Below are positions 9,769 to 19,000 of a stretch of DNA of 64,000 bases, in pieces (position 1 is the stretch's first letter; every line of letters begins with the position of its first letter). The DNA lies in contig JADJPG010000036.1 of assembly GCA_016713365.1 (NCBI GenBank), positions 22,918 through 86,917 on the forward strand. Direction: 5' to 3'. The notes below the pieces were generated by a model. The model was not told the origin of the DNA. It saw only the letters and a list, made by a program, of their open reading frames with translations, and did not search any database. Made by a program: the position numbers and the translations under genes. The stretch comes from Verrucomicrobiota bacterium. GTDB taxonomy: Bacteria; Verrucomicrobiota; Verrucomicrobiia; Limisphaerales; JADJPG01.

Positions 9769-11139
9769 ATGGCCTCCAAATCCAAATCGTCCGAAACCAA
9801 AGTCGTCCGCAGCGATGCCCCGATCGGGACAGGCACGCTGATCGCCATCCGCCTGCTCGTGCTCGTCGCCATGAGCATCTCCGCCTACCTCGCCTACGGC
9901 GCCATGACGGGAGATCGCGTGGTCGGTTGCGGTCCGGATTCCGGTTGCGACCAAGTGCTCGGCTCGCGCTGGGCATACTGGTTGAACATCCCTGTCAGCC
10001 TCCTCGCGTTGATGATCTATTCCCTCATCCTCGGCGCCAGCTTCCGGCTCAGCCTCAAGCGCGATGCGAAAGTTCAACGCATCACCTGGGCATGGCTGGT
10101 GGGCGGCGCGATCGTCGTTTTCGGCTCGGCCGCCTGGTTCGTGGGCCTGCAGGCCTTCCTGCTAAAATCGTTCTGCGCGTACTGCATGACCGCCCATTCG
10201 TGCGGCGCCCTCGCGGCCATCCTCATCCTCGTGAACGCGCCCATCCGCAGCCGCGAAGCGAAACCGTGGGAGCTGGAGAAACTCGTCTTCCTCGCCCCTC
10301 GCGTGTTCCGCCGCGTCGTCATCGTGGCCGTCGCGGCTCTCGCGATGCTGGTCGTCGGGCAACTGAAATACGAACGCCGCACCATGGTCGTCACGCCGGC
10401 GATTCCCGGAACCAATGCTGCGCCCGTCGCATCCACCGTCTCTACCTCCGCGCCTCCCACGCTCGCCACGGTCACCAATATTCCGGTGCCGACGCCGACC
10501 GTGACCACGCCTCCGCCCGTTCAGACGACGCCCGCGAAACGAATTCTTCCGATCTACGGCGGCCGCTTCGAGCTCGATGTGTTCGATCTCCCGACGATCG
10601 GCGCCGCGACGAATGAGCACATCGTGGTCAGCCTGTTTGATGACACCTGCCATCACTGCCGCTCGATGCACCCGCTCCTCGTCGAAGCCCAGCGCATGTT
10701 CAGCAACCAGCTCGCGATCGTCAGCCTGCCCATGCCGTTGGACCCGCTCTGCAATCCCACCATGCAACGAGCCAATCCCTCGCACACCAACGCCTGCGCC
10801 TACGCCAAGCTCAGCCTCGCCGTATGGCGTGCCGACCGCTCGAAACACGCCGAGTTTGATCACTGGTTGATGGAAGGAGCCAAGCCACCGCCGCTCGCCG
10901 ACGCGGAAGCCAAGGCGGCGCAACTCGTGGGCGATCCGGCGATCCGTCAGGCCATGCTCGATCCGTGGGCCAACACGCAATTGCAGTTCGACATCGCGGT
11001 CTACGAAGTCGCCTATCGCGCCGGGCGCGGACAGATGCCGCAGCTGATTGTCGGACCCAACGTCGCCCTCGGTTCCTACACTCAGCCCGAATTGATCAAG
11101 CTCCTCGTCGACTCCCTCGGCCTCAAGCCAACGCCATGA
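9769..11139 (+). CDS. VKOR domain fused to a DsbA/thioredoxin-like domain
   Basis: This 456-residue protein fuses a vitamin K epoxide reductase domain to a periplasmic thioredoxin-like domain. The VKOR part has four or five membrane helices, the loop cysteine pair C54 and C60 (VGCGPDSGCDQVLGS) and the active-site C136-A-Y-C139. A Pro/Thr/Ser-rich linker (about 205-255) leads to the thioredoxin-like part with C294-H-H-C297 (FDDTCHHCRSMHPL) and a likely cis-Pro region (GQMPQLIVG). VKOR passes electrons from thiols to quinone and reoxidises the attached thioredoxin partner, so one polypeptide could carry out disulfide-bond formation of exported proteins, replacing DsbA and DsbB. The stop codon overlaps the ATG of the next gene (ATGA), implying translational coupling. 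Confidence 0.88.
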   Translation: MASKSKSSETKVVRSDAPIGTGTLIAIRLLVLVAMSISAYLAYGAMTGDRVVGCGPDSGCDQVLGSRWAYWLNIPVSLLALMIYSLILGASFRLSLKRDAKVQRITWAWLVGGAIVVFGSAAWFVGLQAFLLKSFCAYCMTAHSCGALAAILILVNAPIRSREAKPWELEKLVFLAPRVFRRVVIVAVAALAMLVVGQLKYERRTMVVTPAIPGTNAAPVASTVSTSAPPTLATVTNIPVPTPTVTTPPPVQTTPAKRILPIYGGRFELDVFDLPTIGAATNEHIVVSLFDDTCHHCRSMHPLLVEAQRMFSNQLAIVSLPMPLDPLCNPTMQRANPSHTNACAYAKLSLAVWRADRSKHAEFDHWLMEGAKPPPLADAEAKAAQLVGDPAIRQAMLDPWANTQLQFDIAVYEVAYRAGRGQMPQLIVGPNVALGSYTQPELIKLLVDSLGLKPTP

Positions 11140-12485
11140 AGACATTGGTTTTCCCATCGTTGGCCTGCGCGGTCGCGATCGTCGTCAGCGCCGCGTTTCC
11201 CACGAATCTTCGCGGTGCCGATTTCAAGGGCCTGATTTCACCGCTGGTGGACCGCGAATACTCATCGCTCGAAAAGCTCTACGTCCACTGCCACAGCCAT
11301 CCCGAACTTTCCTTCCGCGAACAGAAAACGGCCGCGCGTCTCGCTGAGGAGCTAAAAGCTCTCGGCATCGAAGTCACCACTGGTGTCGGCGGCCATGGCG
11401 TTGTCGGCGTCCTGAAGAACGGAGCCGGACCGACCATCCTCGTTCGCACGGACCTTGATGCCTTGCCTGTCAAGGAACAGACCGGTCTGCCCTACGCCAG
11501 CACCGTGCGTGCAACGAACGACGCCGGCCTGGAAGTCGACGTCATGCACGCCTGCGGACACGACGTTCACATCACTTCACTCGTCGGCACTGCGCGCGTG
11601 CTCACGCAACTCAAGTCGAGCTGGAGCGGCACCATCGTCTTCATCGGCCAGCCCGCGGAGGAACGGGGTGCAGGCGCCCGGGCGATGTTGAAGGACGGTT
11701 TGTTCACCCGTTTCCCGAAACCAGACTACTGCCTCGCGCTGCATGTCAGCTCGGACATGCCCGCCGGTTCGGTGGGAGTCGTGGAAGGCTTCGTCCTCGC
11801 GAACGTTGACTCCGTCGACATCACGATGCGCGGCCTCGGGGGACACGGCGCGTGGCCGCACAAAACGAAAGACCCCATCGTGCTCGCCGCACAAAGCATC
11901 ATGGCGATGCAAACCATCGTGAGCCGCGAGACCGATCCGCTCGAATCCGCCGTCGTCACCGTCGGCTCCGTCCATGGCGGCACGAAACACAATATCATTC
12001 CCGACGAAGTGAAGCTGCAGATCACCGTCCGCTCCTTCACCGACGAGGTCCGCGCGCGCACCCTTGAATCGATCAAGCGGGTCGTCCGCGGCCAGGCCAT
12101 CTCAGCGGGAATTCCGGAAGACAAACTGCCAGTGGTCCACGTGGACGAACGCGAGTTCACTCCGGCGACCTACAACCATCCCGATCTCGCGCGTCGCCTC
12201 GGCGGAACGTTCAAGCAGCTCTTCGGCGAGAAGAACGTCATCAAGCGCAAGCCGGTGATGGGCGGCGAAGATTTCAGTGAATACGGCCGCACGGCGGACA
12301 AGATTCCGATTTGCCTCTTCTGGCTCGGCACCATCGAACCCGACCGCGTGGCCGAGAGCGAGCGCACCGGCAAACCCCTCCCTGCCCTGCACTCCAGCCT
12401 CTATCGTCCGGTTCCGGAACCGTCGATCAAGACCGGCGTCACCGCGATGTCCGCCGCAGTCCTCGAACTGGCGGGTCGGAAGTGA
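11136..12485 (+). CDS. Exported M20-family amidohydrolase
   Basis: The ATG at 11136 overlaps the previous stop by four bases and gives a 449-residue protein with a signal peptide (LVFPSLACAVAIVVSAAF). Metal-binding motifs of M20D amidohydrolases (IAA-amino-acid, hippurate or N-acyl amino acid hydrolases) are present: HACGHDVH at about 141-148, PAEERGAGARAM at about 176-187, LHVSSDMPAG near 205 and GGEDFSEY in the C-terminal part. The dimerisation lid is recognisable (TMRGLGGHGAWPH). It probably hydrolyses N-acyl amino acids in the periplasm using a dinuclear metal centre; the substrate is not decided. A signal peptide on this family fits co-expression with the disulfide-forming protein upstream. 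Confidence 0.88.
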   Translation: MKTLVFPSLACAVAIVVSAAFPTNLRGADFKGLISPLVDREYSSLEKLYVHCHSHPELSFREQKTAARLAEELKALGIEVTTGVGGHGVVGVLKNGAGPTILVRTDLDALPVKEQTGLPYASTVRATNDAGLEVDVMHACGHDVHITSLVGTARVLTQLKSSWSGTIVFIGQPAEERGAGARAMLKDGLFTRFPKPDYCLALHVSSDMPAGSVGVVEGFVLANVDSVDITMRGLGGHGAWPHKTKDPIVLAAQSIMAMQTIVSRETDPLESAVVTVGSVHGGTKHNIIPDEVKLQITVRSFTDEVRARTLESIKRVVRGQAISAGIPEDKLPVVHVDEREFTPATYNHPDLARRLGGTFKQLFGEKNVIKRKPVMGGEDFSEYGRTADKIPICLFWLGTIEPDRVAESERTGKPLPALHSSLYRPVPEPSIKTGVTAMSAAVLELAGRK

Positions 12486-12487
12486 TG

Positions 12488-12568
12488 CGCGATTCGTGAT
12501 CCGTGAAGATCGTCTTCCCCTCGACTGACCGTCCATTTCGCTTCACGCGTCACGGATCACAAATCACG
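12488..12568. repeat. Imperfect inverted repeat, GATTCGTGAT type
   Basis: The gap between the amidohydrolase and the EamA gene is almost filled by an inverted repeat. The left arm holds GATTCGTGATCCGTGA, and the right arm read in reverse complement gives GATTTGTGATCCGTGA (15 of 16 identical), followed by a shared GTGAAG. A related element lies at 63218-63287. It could form an RNA hairpin after the amidohydrolase; no T-run follows, so a factor-independent terminator is not supported. Confidence 0.6.
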
Positions 12569-12573
12569 TTCCG

Positions 12574-13515
12574 ATGAACCCCGCCGCTCAAGCCCGTCTG
12601 GCGTTCCTCGCGCTCATCGGCGGAGCGACAGGCATCGGCTTCGCGCCAGTGTTTGTCCGCATCAGCGAAACCGGTCCGACTGCCACCGCGTTCTACCGGC
12701 TCCTCTTCGCCCTCCCTTTCATCTGGCTTTGGGCCATCTGGGATCGCCGCCAGAATCCCACCTCGCGCCAGCCGGCGAGCCGACGGGATTTCCTGCTACT
12801 GGCCACGGGCGGACTTCTGTTCACGGCGGACCTCTCGATCTGGCACTGGTCGCTGCAATACACCACCGTCACGAACTCCACCCTGCTCACCAACATCGCG
12901 CCCATCTTCGTGACCATCGGCGCGCGCATCCTCTTCGGCGACCGCATCAAGCTCAGCTTCGTCATCGGAATGCTCCTTGCGATCGCTGGCGCGACCCTGC
13001 TGGTACGCCACAGCGTTCTCACTGGTGATGACGCGATGACCACCGGTCTGTTCAACTCGAGGCATCTGCTCGGCGACGTGCTGTCGATTGTCGCCGCCGT
13101 TTTCTACGCCGGCTATCTGCTGGCAGTGAAACACCTCCGCAAAACCTTCTCGACGCCGACCATCATGGCGTGGTCCGGGCTGGCCAGTTGCGCGGGCTTC
13201 GGCACTGTCGCCTGGCTCTCGGGCGACGTGATGGTGGCGAACACGAGCAAGGGCTGGTTCGTCCTCCTCGCGCTCGCGTTGATCAGTCATGCCGGCGGCC
13301 AGACGCTCATCGCCTACGGCTTTGGTCACCTGCCCGCCTCATTCTCCGCCGTCAGCCTTCTCTGGCAACCCGTCGTGGCCGCGTTCGTCGCGTGGCTCGT
13401 GCTGGATGAAAAACTGACCTGGATGCAAGGAGTCGGCGCGATGATCGTCCTCGCCGGTATCGCCGCGGCCAGCGGAGTGATTCGCTTCGGCCCTCGAACG
13501 TCAAACAGCGCATAA
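12574..13515 (+). CDS. EamA/DMT-family transporter
   Basis: This 313-residue protein has ten predicted membrane helices arranged as two EamA repeats: about 9-140 (GIGFAPVFVRISETGPTATA, ending in a VIGMLLAIAGATLLV helix) and about 165-305 (ending MQGVGAMIVLAGIAAASGVI). The repeat boundary is the polar loop around residues 148-165. Family members export amino acids, metabolites or nucleotide-derived compounds using the proton gradient; the substrate cannot be assigned. The start ATG lies 89 bases after the previous stop and the next gene begins 48 bases downstream, so it may be part of a transporter pair with the NupC-type gene. Confidence 0.87.
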   Translation: MNPAAQARLAFLALIGGATGIGFAPVFVRISETGPTATAFYRLLFALPFIWLWAIWDRRQNPTSRQPASRRDFLLLATGGLLFTADLSIWHWSLQYTTVTNSTLLTNIAPIFVTIGARILFGDRIKLSFVIGMLLAIAGATLLVRHSVLTGDDAMTTGLFNSRHLLGDVLSIVAAVFYAGYLLAVKHLRKTFSTPTIMAWSGLASCAGFGTVAWLSGDVMVANTSKGWFVLLALALISHAGGQTLIAYGFGHLPASFSAVSLLWQPVVAAFVAWLVLDEKLTWMQGVGAMIVLAGIAAASGVIRFGPRTSNSA

Positions 13516-13562
13516 ACGCCGCAGGCTCGACTCTGCGCGCCAGCTTCGTCTAGTTTTCGCCA

Positions 13563-14806
13563 ATGGAACCCAAACTGGTGAGCGTCCTCGGGCTCGTGGT
13601 TTTAATCAGCCTCGCGTGGGCGTGCTCGCTGAATCGCCGTCGGTTTCCCTGGCGCACCGTCGCCGCCGGACTCGACTCCAGTTCGTCTTTGCGCTGTTCA
13701 TTCTCAACACCAACGTTGGCCGCAAGACCTTCGAGGGCGCGCAATCCGCCTTCACCGCATTGCTGGACTGCGCCGCAAAAGGCGCGGAACTCGTCTTCGG
13801 TCCACTCGCGAGAACAGCGTTGCTGAACGAGAAACTCGGCGCCGGAAACGGTTTCGTCTTCGTCGTCATCGTCTCCTCCACGATCATCTTCGTCTCCGCA
13901 TTGTCATCGCTCCTCTACCACTACGGCATTCTGCAGCGCGTGGTGCGCGGCGCGGCCTGGGTCATGCAACGCATCATGGGCACCAGCGGCAGCGAGAGTC
14001 TCGCCGCCGCGGCCAACATCTTCATGGGACAAACGGAAGCGCCGCTCGTCATCAAGCCTTACCTCGCGGGTATGACCAAAAGCGAACTCATGGCCTTGAT
14101 GGTCGGAGGCATGGCCACGATTGCCGGCGGTGTCATGGCCGCCTACGTCGGCTTCAACATCTCCGCCGGCCATCTGCTGACCGCATCCGTGATGAGCGCG
14201 CCCGCCGCCCTGATGATCGCCAAAGTTCTCGCGCCGGAAACTGAAACCAGCGAAACCGCCGCCGGCGCGTCCGCCCAAGTGCCACGCGAAACTTACAACG
14301 GCATCGAAGCGCTCTGTCGCGGCGCCAGCGACGGCGTGATGCTCGCCATCAATGTCATGGCCATGCTGATCGCCTTCGTCGCCGTGGTGGCCCTCGTGAA
14401 CCTTTCGCTTGGCTGGCTTCAATCACTCTTCAGCGTGACGCACCCGGTGACCTTGGAGAATTTCTTCGGCTGGATCAACGCCCCGTTCGCCTGGCTGATC
14501 GGCATTCCAACGAAGGATTGCGTCACGGTCGGACAGATCCTCGGCGAACGCATCGTGCTCAACGAATTCATCGGCTACCTCTCGCTCAGCGGACAGCTCG
14601 ACAAGCTTGATCCTCGCAGCGTGACCCTGACCACGTACGCGCTCTGCGGCTTCGCGAACTTCAGCAGCATCGCCATCCAGATTGGCGGCATCGGAGCGCT
14701 CGCCCCGGAACGGAGGAAGGACCTCGCGAAGCTTGGTTTGCGCGCGATGCTCGGCGGATTGATCACCTGCTACCTCACAGCCACGATCGTTGGAATCATC
14801 CTCTGA
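13563..14806 (+). pseudogene. nupC: NupC-type concentrative nucleoside transporter, frameshifted near its N-terminus
   Basis: The N-terminus (ATG 13563; VSVLGLVVLISLAWACSLNR, then RRRFPWR) and the rest (LQFVFALFILNT, VGRKTFEGAQSAF) match the CNT family end to end but sit in different frames. The switch falls at about 13671-13680, where GGACTCGACTCCAG is one base short of a continuous reading. The downstream part has the CNT signatures MGQTEAPL, YVGFNISAGHLLTASVMSAPAAL and ALCGFANFSSIAIQIGG, and is otherwise full length (about 415 residues if restored). CNT proteins import nucleosides with a cation. The rest is unspoiled, so I suspect a sequencing deletion rather than decay. If the frameshift is real, only a truncated protein starting inside could be made. 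Confidence 0.8.
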
Positions 14807-14933
14807 AACAACCCGACCGACCGCCGGAATATCTCCGGTTTCGCCACACGGATTTTGCCGATTCGCAACCAAACTGCCCCTTGCACGGTGTGTCCAGCGG
14901 GTGTCTACTCCATCAGGCTATAACGGCTCGATT

Positions 14934-15342
14934 ATGAGTCCTACCAACCAGACCGCTTCGAAAAAGGCTCCACTGATTTACCTGGTGGATGACGAACCGC
15001 TGTTACTGGATCTCGCCGAGAGCACGCTCGGTCCAAGTGGCTACAAGATGAAGAAATTCCTCGACCCGGAGGCAGCTCTGGAGAGCTTCATGGAGGCGCG
15101 TTCCAAACCGTCCTTAATCATTACCGACTACTCAATGGGGAAAATGAACGGCCTCGAGCTCGTCGAGAAATGCCGGGCGGTGAAGCCGGATTTGAAGATC
15201 ATCCTGATCAGCGGAACCGCCGGTGCGGGAGATTGTCCTCGGCTCCGAAGTGAAGGTGGACCGCTTCGTCGGCAAACCTTACCAACCCGCGAATCTCGTG
15301 GAACTGGTGCGTCGCGTCCTCGGCCTGGACGAAGCCGCCTGA
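14934..15342 (+). pseudogene. Single-domain response regulator, frameshifted in the last third
   Basis: From ATG 14934 the receiver fold is clear: acidic pair in LIYLVDDEPLLLDLAES, phospho-acceptor D65 in SLIITDYSMGKMNG, and the beta-4 strand IILISGTAG. After this strand the frame must change (about 15222-15232, GGTGCGGGAGATTG) to read the conserved remainder VKVDRFVGKPYQPANLVELV, ending at TGA 15342. With the switch it is a roughly 135-residue CheY/Spo0F-like receiver with no output domain. No kinase is adjacent; two DsrE-like genes follow. It is probably a one-base insertion in the GGG run (or a two-base loss); real inactivation cannot be excluded. Confidence 0.72.
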
Positions 15343-15382
15343 GGTTTCCGACACGCGCAGCGCATCGCCCTTCAAGAACGAG

Positions 15383-15712
15383 ATGGATCTCCCGCAGAGA
15401 AAAACAGGCCTACTCCTTTCCACTGCCCCCGGCACGGCCGCGTTTACCGCCGGCGTCGAAGCCGCCGCCGCCGCCATCGCCAACGGATCGCGCGTGTTCA
15501 CTTACTGCATCGACGATGCGATTTCGGGAGTCGGCGACGCCAGGCTTCAAGCGCTTCGGCGGCAAGGTCTCATTCTCTACGCCTGCGCATACGGCGCGAA
15601 TCGACGTCGAATCCCCATCAACGATCTCGCGACCTTCGTTGGTCTCGGCGTCCTCGGCGACATCATTTCCAGCACGGATGAATTTCGGAGTTTCGGAGGC
15701 GCGATCGAATGA
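15383..15712 (+). CDS. DsrE-like sulfur-relay family protein
   Basis: This 109-residue protein has the DsrE/DsrF fold pattern: a first strand GLLLSTAPGTAAFTAGVEAA, an alanine-rich helix, the strand VFTYCIDDAIS with a cysteine at about residue 42, and LILYACAYGANRRRIPIN, where the cysteine at about 67 is at the usual active position. DsrE-type proteins carry persulfide or act as sulfur acceptors, and many homologues have no proven role. The gene overlaps the next by four bases (ATGA), so the two are very likely made together and may form a heteromer as DsrE/F or TusD/C do. Confidence 0.65.
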   Translation: MDLPQRKTGLLLSTAPGTAAFTAGVEAAAAAIANGSRVFTYCIDDAISGVGDARLQALRRQGLILYACAYGANRRRIPINDLATFVGLGVLGDIISSTDEFRSFGGAIE

Positions 15713-16056
15713 AACGGACCGTGCTCGTCATCACCGAAAGCGATCCTCGCAAATCTGGACGCACCGCCGAAGCCGTTCGCATCGCCGCGGGGTTGAGCAC
15801 GCACGAGCAGCTCGCGGTGACGCTTTGCCTGAAGGGAAGCGCTCGCGAAGTATTTCAAACGAGCCCCGAAGATCTGGTCGATGGTGTTCACCTCAATGAC
15901 TACCTGCCGGTTTTGGCCGAATCCGGAACAATTGGAATTGTCGGTGGGCCCACTGAAGCTCGGAACGAGAACTTCGACTCCCTGAAACTCGAATGCATCT
16001 CCGAAGACGAACTTGAAAAGAGGATCTCGTCCTCCGACCGAGCGATTCGCTTTTAG
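15709..16056 (+). CDS. DsrE/DsrF-like partner protein
   Basis: This 115-residue protein overlaps the preceding DsrE-like gene by four bases. The pattern strand-helix-strand (VLVITESDPRKSGRTAEAVR, then LAVTLCLKGSAREVF) and the later IGIVGGPTEARNEN segment fit the DsrE/F superfamily, but the persulfide cysteine is less obvious (C54 in LCLKG, C90 in LECIS). The best reading is a non-catalytic or accessory subunit of a small sulfur-relay-like pair. The C-terminal DELEKRISSSDRAIRF tail has no recognisable motif. The gene converges on the giant Ig-repeat gene with 21 bases between them. Confidence 0.5.
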   Translation: MKRTVLVITESDPRKSGRTAEAVRIAAGLSTHEQLAVTLCLKGSAREVFQTSPEDLVDGVHLNDYLPVLAESGTIGIVGGPTEARNENFDSLKLECISEDELEKRISSSDRAIRF

Positions 16057-16077
16057 CGTCGCCACGCAGACCCTGCC

Positions 16078-19000
16078 TTACGGGGAGACAGCGCGATAGA
16101 ACCGCCAGCCGTTTCCAGTATTAGAGTTGTCGGAAAGCCTCGTCACTTCGTTGCCCCCGGTGAATTCGAGCAAGTCCGTCCAAGTCGCCATATTGGCGGA
16201 GCCTTGCAGCCGGTAAACACGGCCCTGCTCACCAAGCACCTCTACTTGCACTCCTCCAGCAGCGGGCAGGCGGCTGATGCGCAGGGCGGCATCGACCTGG
16301 TCGGATTGCAGGATGGTTTCGTTATTACCCACCGCGTAGTAGCTGCCCTCGGAGTAGGTGACAAATCTCAGGTCATTGCCGCACCCCGTTACACGGCGAA
16401 TCCAGTTGGTGCCGTCCTCCGAAGTGAACATCACGCCACTGTCACCCACCGCCATGAAGCGACCACCGCCATAAGTCACATCGGAAAGATCGCGCGTCTG
16501 CCATTCTCCACGCCACCAAATCGCCGCATCCGTACTGACATAATAAACGCCGTCGTTGGCGACCGTCACATAAACTCCGTCTCCGTAGGCGATGCCGTGA
16601 AGGTTCTTGCGTCCCCCGGGCCCGGACGATGTCCACGACAGGCCATTGGTGGAGGTGATGACGACCCCGTCTTTTCCAACGGCCACGAATCGCGTGCCCG
16701 TCCACGTAATCGCATTCAAATCCTGGGACGTCGGAGAACCTTCCCATGTCTCGGGATTCACGAACGATGGGAGCTTGTTCCAGTTAGCACCATCTGGAGA
16801 GGTCACAATCGTGCCTTGATCTCCCACAGCGACCAGCAGGTGACCGTTGTGAGAAACCGAAAACAGGTCACCCAACGCTTCGTGTGTTTCCCAAATGATG
16901 CCGTCGACGGAGGTCAGCGCTGTCGAAGTCACCCCCTGATCACCGCTCTCACCCACCACGACAAAGCGGTCGCGAAACCAAGTCACGCTCCGGAAATTAT
17001 TGGTCACGCCGGAATCGCGCGCCGTCCAAGCCAGGCCATCGACGGACGAATAAGCAGCGCCGTTATTTCCAACCGCGACTAACAAGCCGTTTCCGCGCGC
17101 CAAGGAGCGGAAGTTCAACTCGGAACCCCACGACACCGCCTGCCATTCCACACCATTGGTCGAAGTCGCGAGCACACCACGATTTCCCACCGCGATGAAG
17201 CGTCCATTTTCGAAGCGCACCTGATCGAACTCGTTCGTTCCGACACCCGGGATCGGGGTCCAATCCATGCCGTTCAATGAGACGGCTAACCCTGAGCCAT
17301 CCGGTCCCGAATAGCCTGCGACCACGAACTGACCATTGCCGTAAACCAGCGACCGAGGAGCCATGATCGCAGGCATTTCCAGAAAATGCTCAACCCAATC
17401 GACTCCATTAGAGGAAAGCAGGAGCCAGTCCGCTGAGTATCGCGAAAAGCCAATGCAACGGTCATTCCCACACGCCAGAAGCTCGACAAAATCGATAGCC
17501 GGAAACGACTGAATCTCCCAATCGACCCCGTCCGCCGACCAAGCAAAGCCGTAGTCCAGATTTTCGAGGAAGCCCTGATAGAGAGGGACCACAAAGCGCC
17601 CGTTCAAAAAAAAGATTTCACCGCTTCCGTAGTTCATTTCGATCACCCTCTCCCTCTCCCACGCCAAGCCATTCGTGGAAACCATCACACTGGCATCGCT
17701 CAACCTCACGACGAATCGACCATTACCGAACGCGACCTGGTAGGCATACAGATCGATACCCAGCCCAACGTTGATCGCCTGCCAGTCGACGCCGTCCGAC
17801 GAAACTGACAAAGCGCCGTCCTCGCTCGCGACGAAGGCTCCATTACCAAAGGCGATCGCGCTTCGATTCGCGGCATAACCAACACGATGGGCATCAACCC
17901 AGTCCACGCCATTGGTGGAGATCACGGTTCCACCTCGCGACCCGACCGCCACGAATCGGCCGTTTCCAAACGCCACATCCGCAAGGTCATTTCCCTGCGG
18001 CAGCGGACTTCGCCAATTCCACCGGTCAAGCGGGTCAGCCGCACGAACCGTCACCTCCGCGACGCCGCTGGTCGCCGACCCCTGCTCGTTCCAGACGACC
18101 GCCTGGTATTCGCCACTGTCGCCGGGCCCAGTCGTGCGAAGCCTCAACACCGAATTCGTCGCACCGGCGATATCAATGCCATCGCGCTGCCACTTCACCT
18201 CCGCCGGCACATTCGCCATGACTCGCAGCCATAGCAATTCACCCTCCACCAAGCTCTGCGAAATCGGGTCAACGGTGATGCCGGGCGGCGCCAACGTAAT
18301 CTCCAACCGGGCCACCCGACTCGTCACTGACCCCAACGGATTGCTCGCCACGACCGAGTAACCGCCCACCTGACGAGCATACCCGGCCACGAATTGGAGG
18401 GTTTCGCCCGTCTCACCCGTCAACGGAGCACCCTCGAAGTACCACTGATACTCCGCCGGCGGCGCGCTCGTGACGCCGGCGGCGAAGAACACGGTCTGTC
18501 CGGCGCTCGCACTAAAATCCTCAAGTGGCCGGACAAATCCCGGCGGAAACACCTCCACATGCACGGTGGCGACGCGGCTCGTCACCCAGCCGACTTCATT
18601 GCTCACGATGACGGAAAATCCGGTGAGATCGTTCGTGCCCCGGACCAGAAGCTCCAGCGTCTCGTTCGTTCCTCCCCTCAACGGCACCCCGTCGCGCAGC
18701 CATTGGTAAGTCGGAGGCGGAGCGCCTTCGGCATAGACAGACAGATACGCGTACTCACCGGAAGTCTCACTCGTATCTTCCGGTTCCGAGATAATCAACG
18801 GAGCGAAGAGGAAGACCTTGAGCGTCACCTCCGAGTTCGTCACCGCCCCCACCTCATTGCTGATCACCAGTGCATAACGCCCCTGCCGCCCGGACGCGTC
18901 AGCGAGGAATTCAAGATAAGAGTTGGTCGCGCCCGGAATCGGCCGGCCGTTGTGCAACCACTGAAACGTGCCAGCCGGAGCACCAGGATCGTAATCCGCC

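Noticed and set aside
15383..16056. Complete DsrEFH/TusBCD complex
   Set aside because: Only two DsrE-like proteins are present and no DsrC/TusE-like or third subunit is adjacent.
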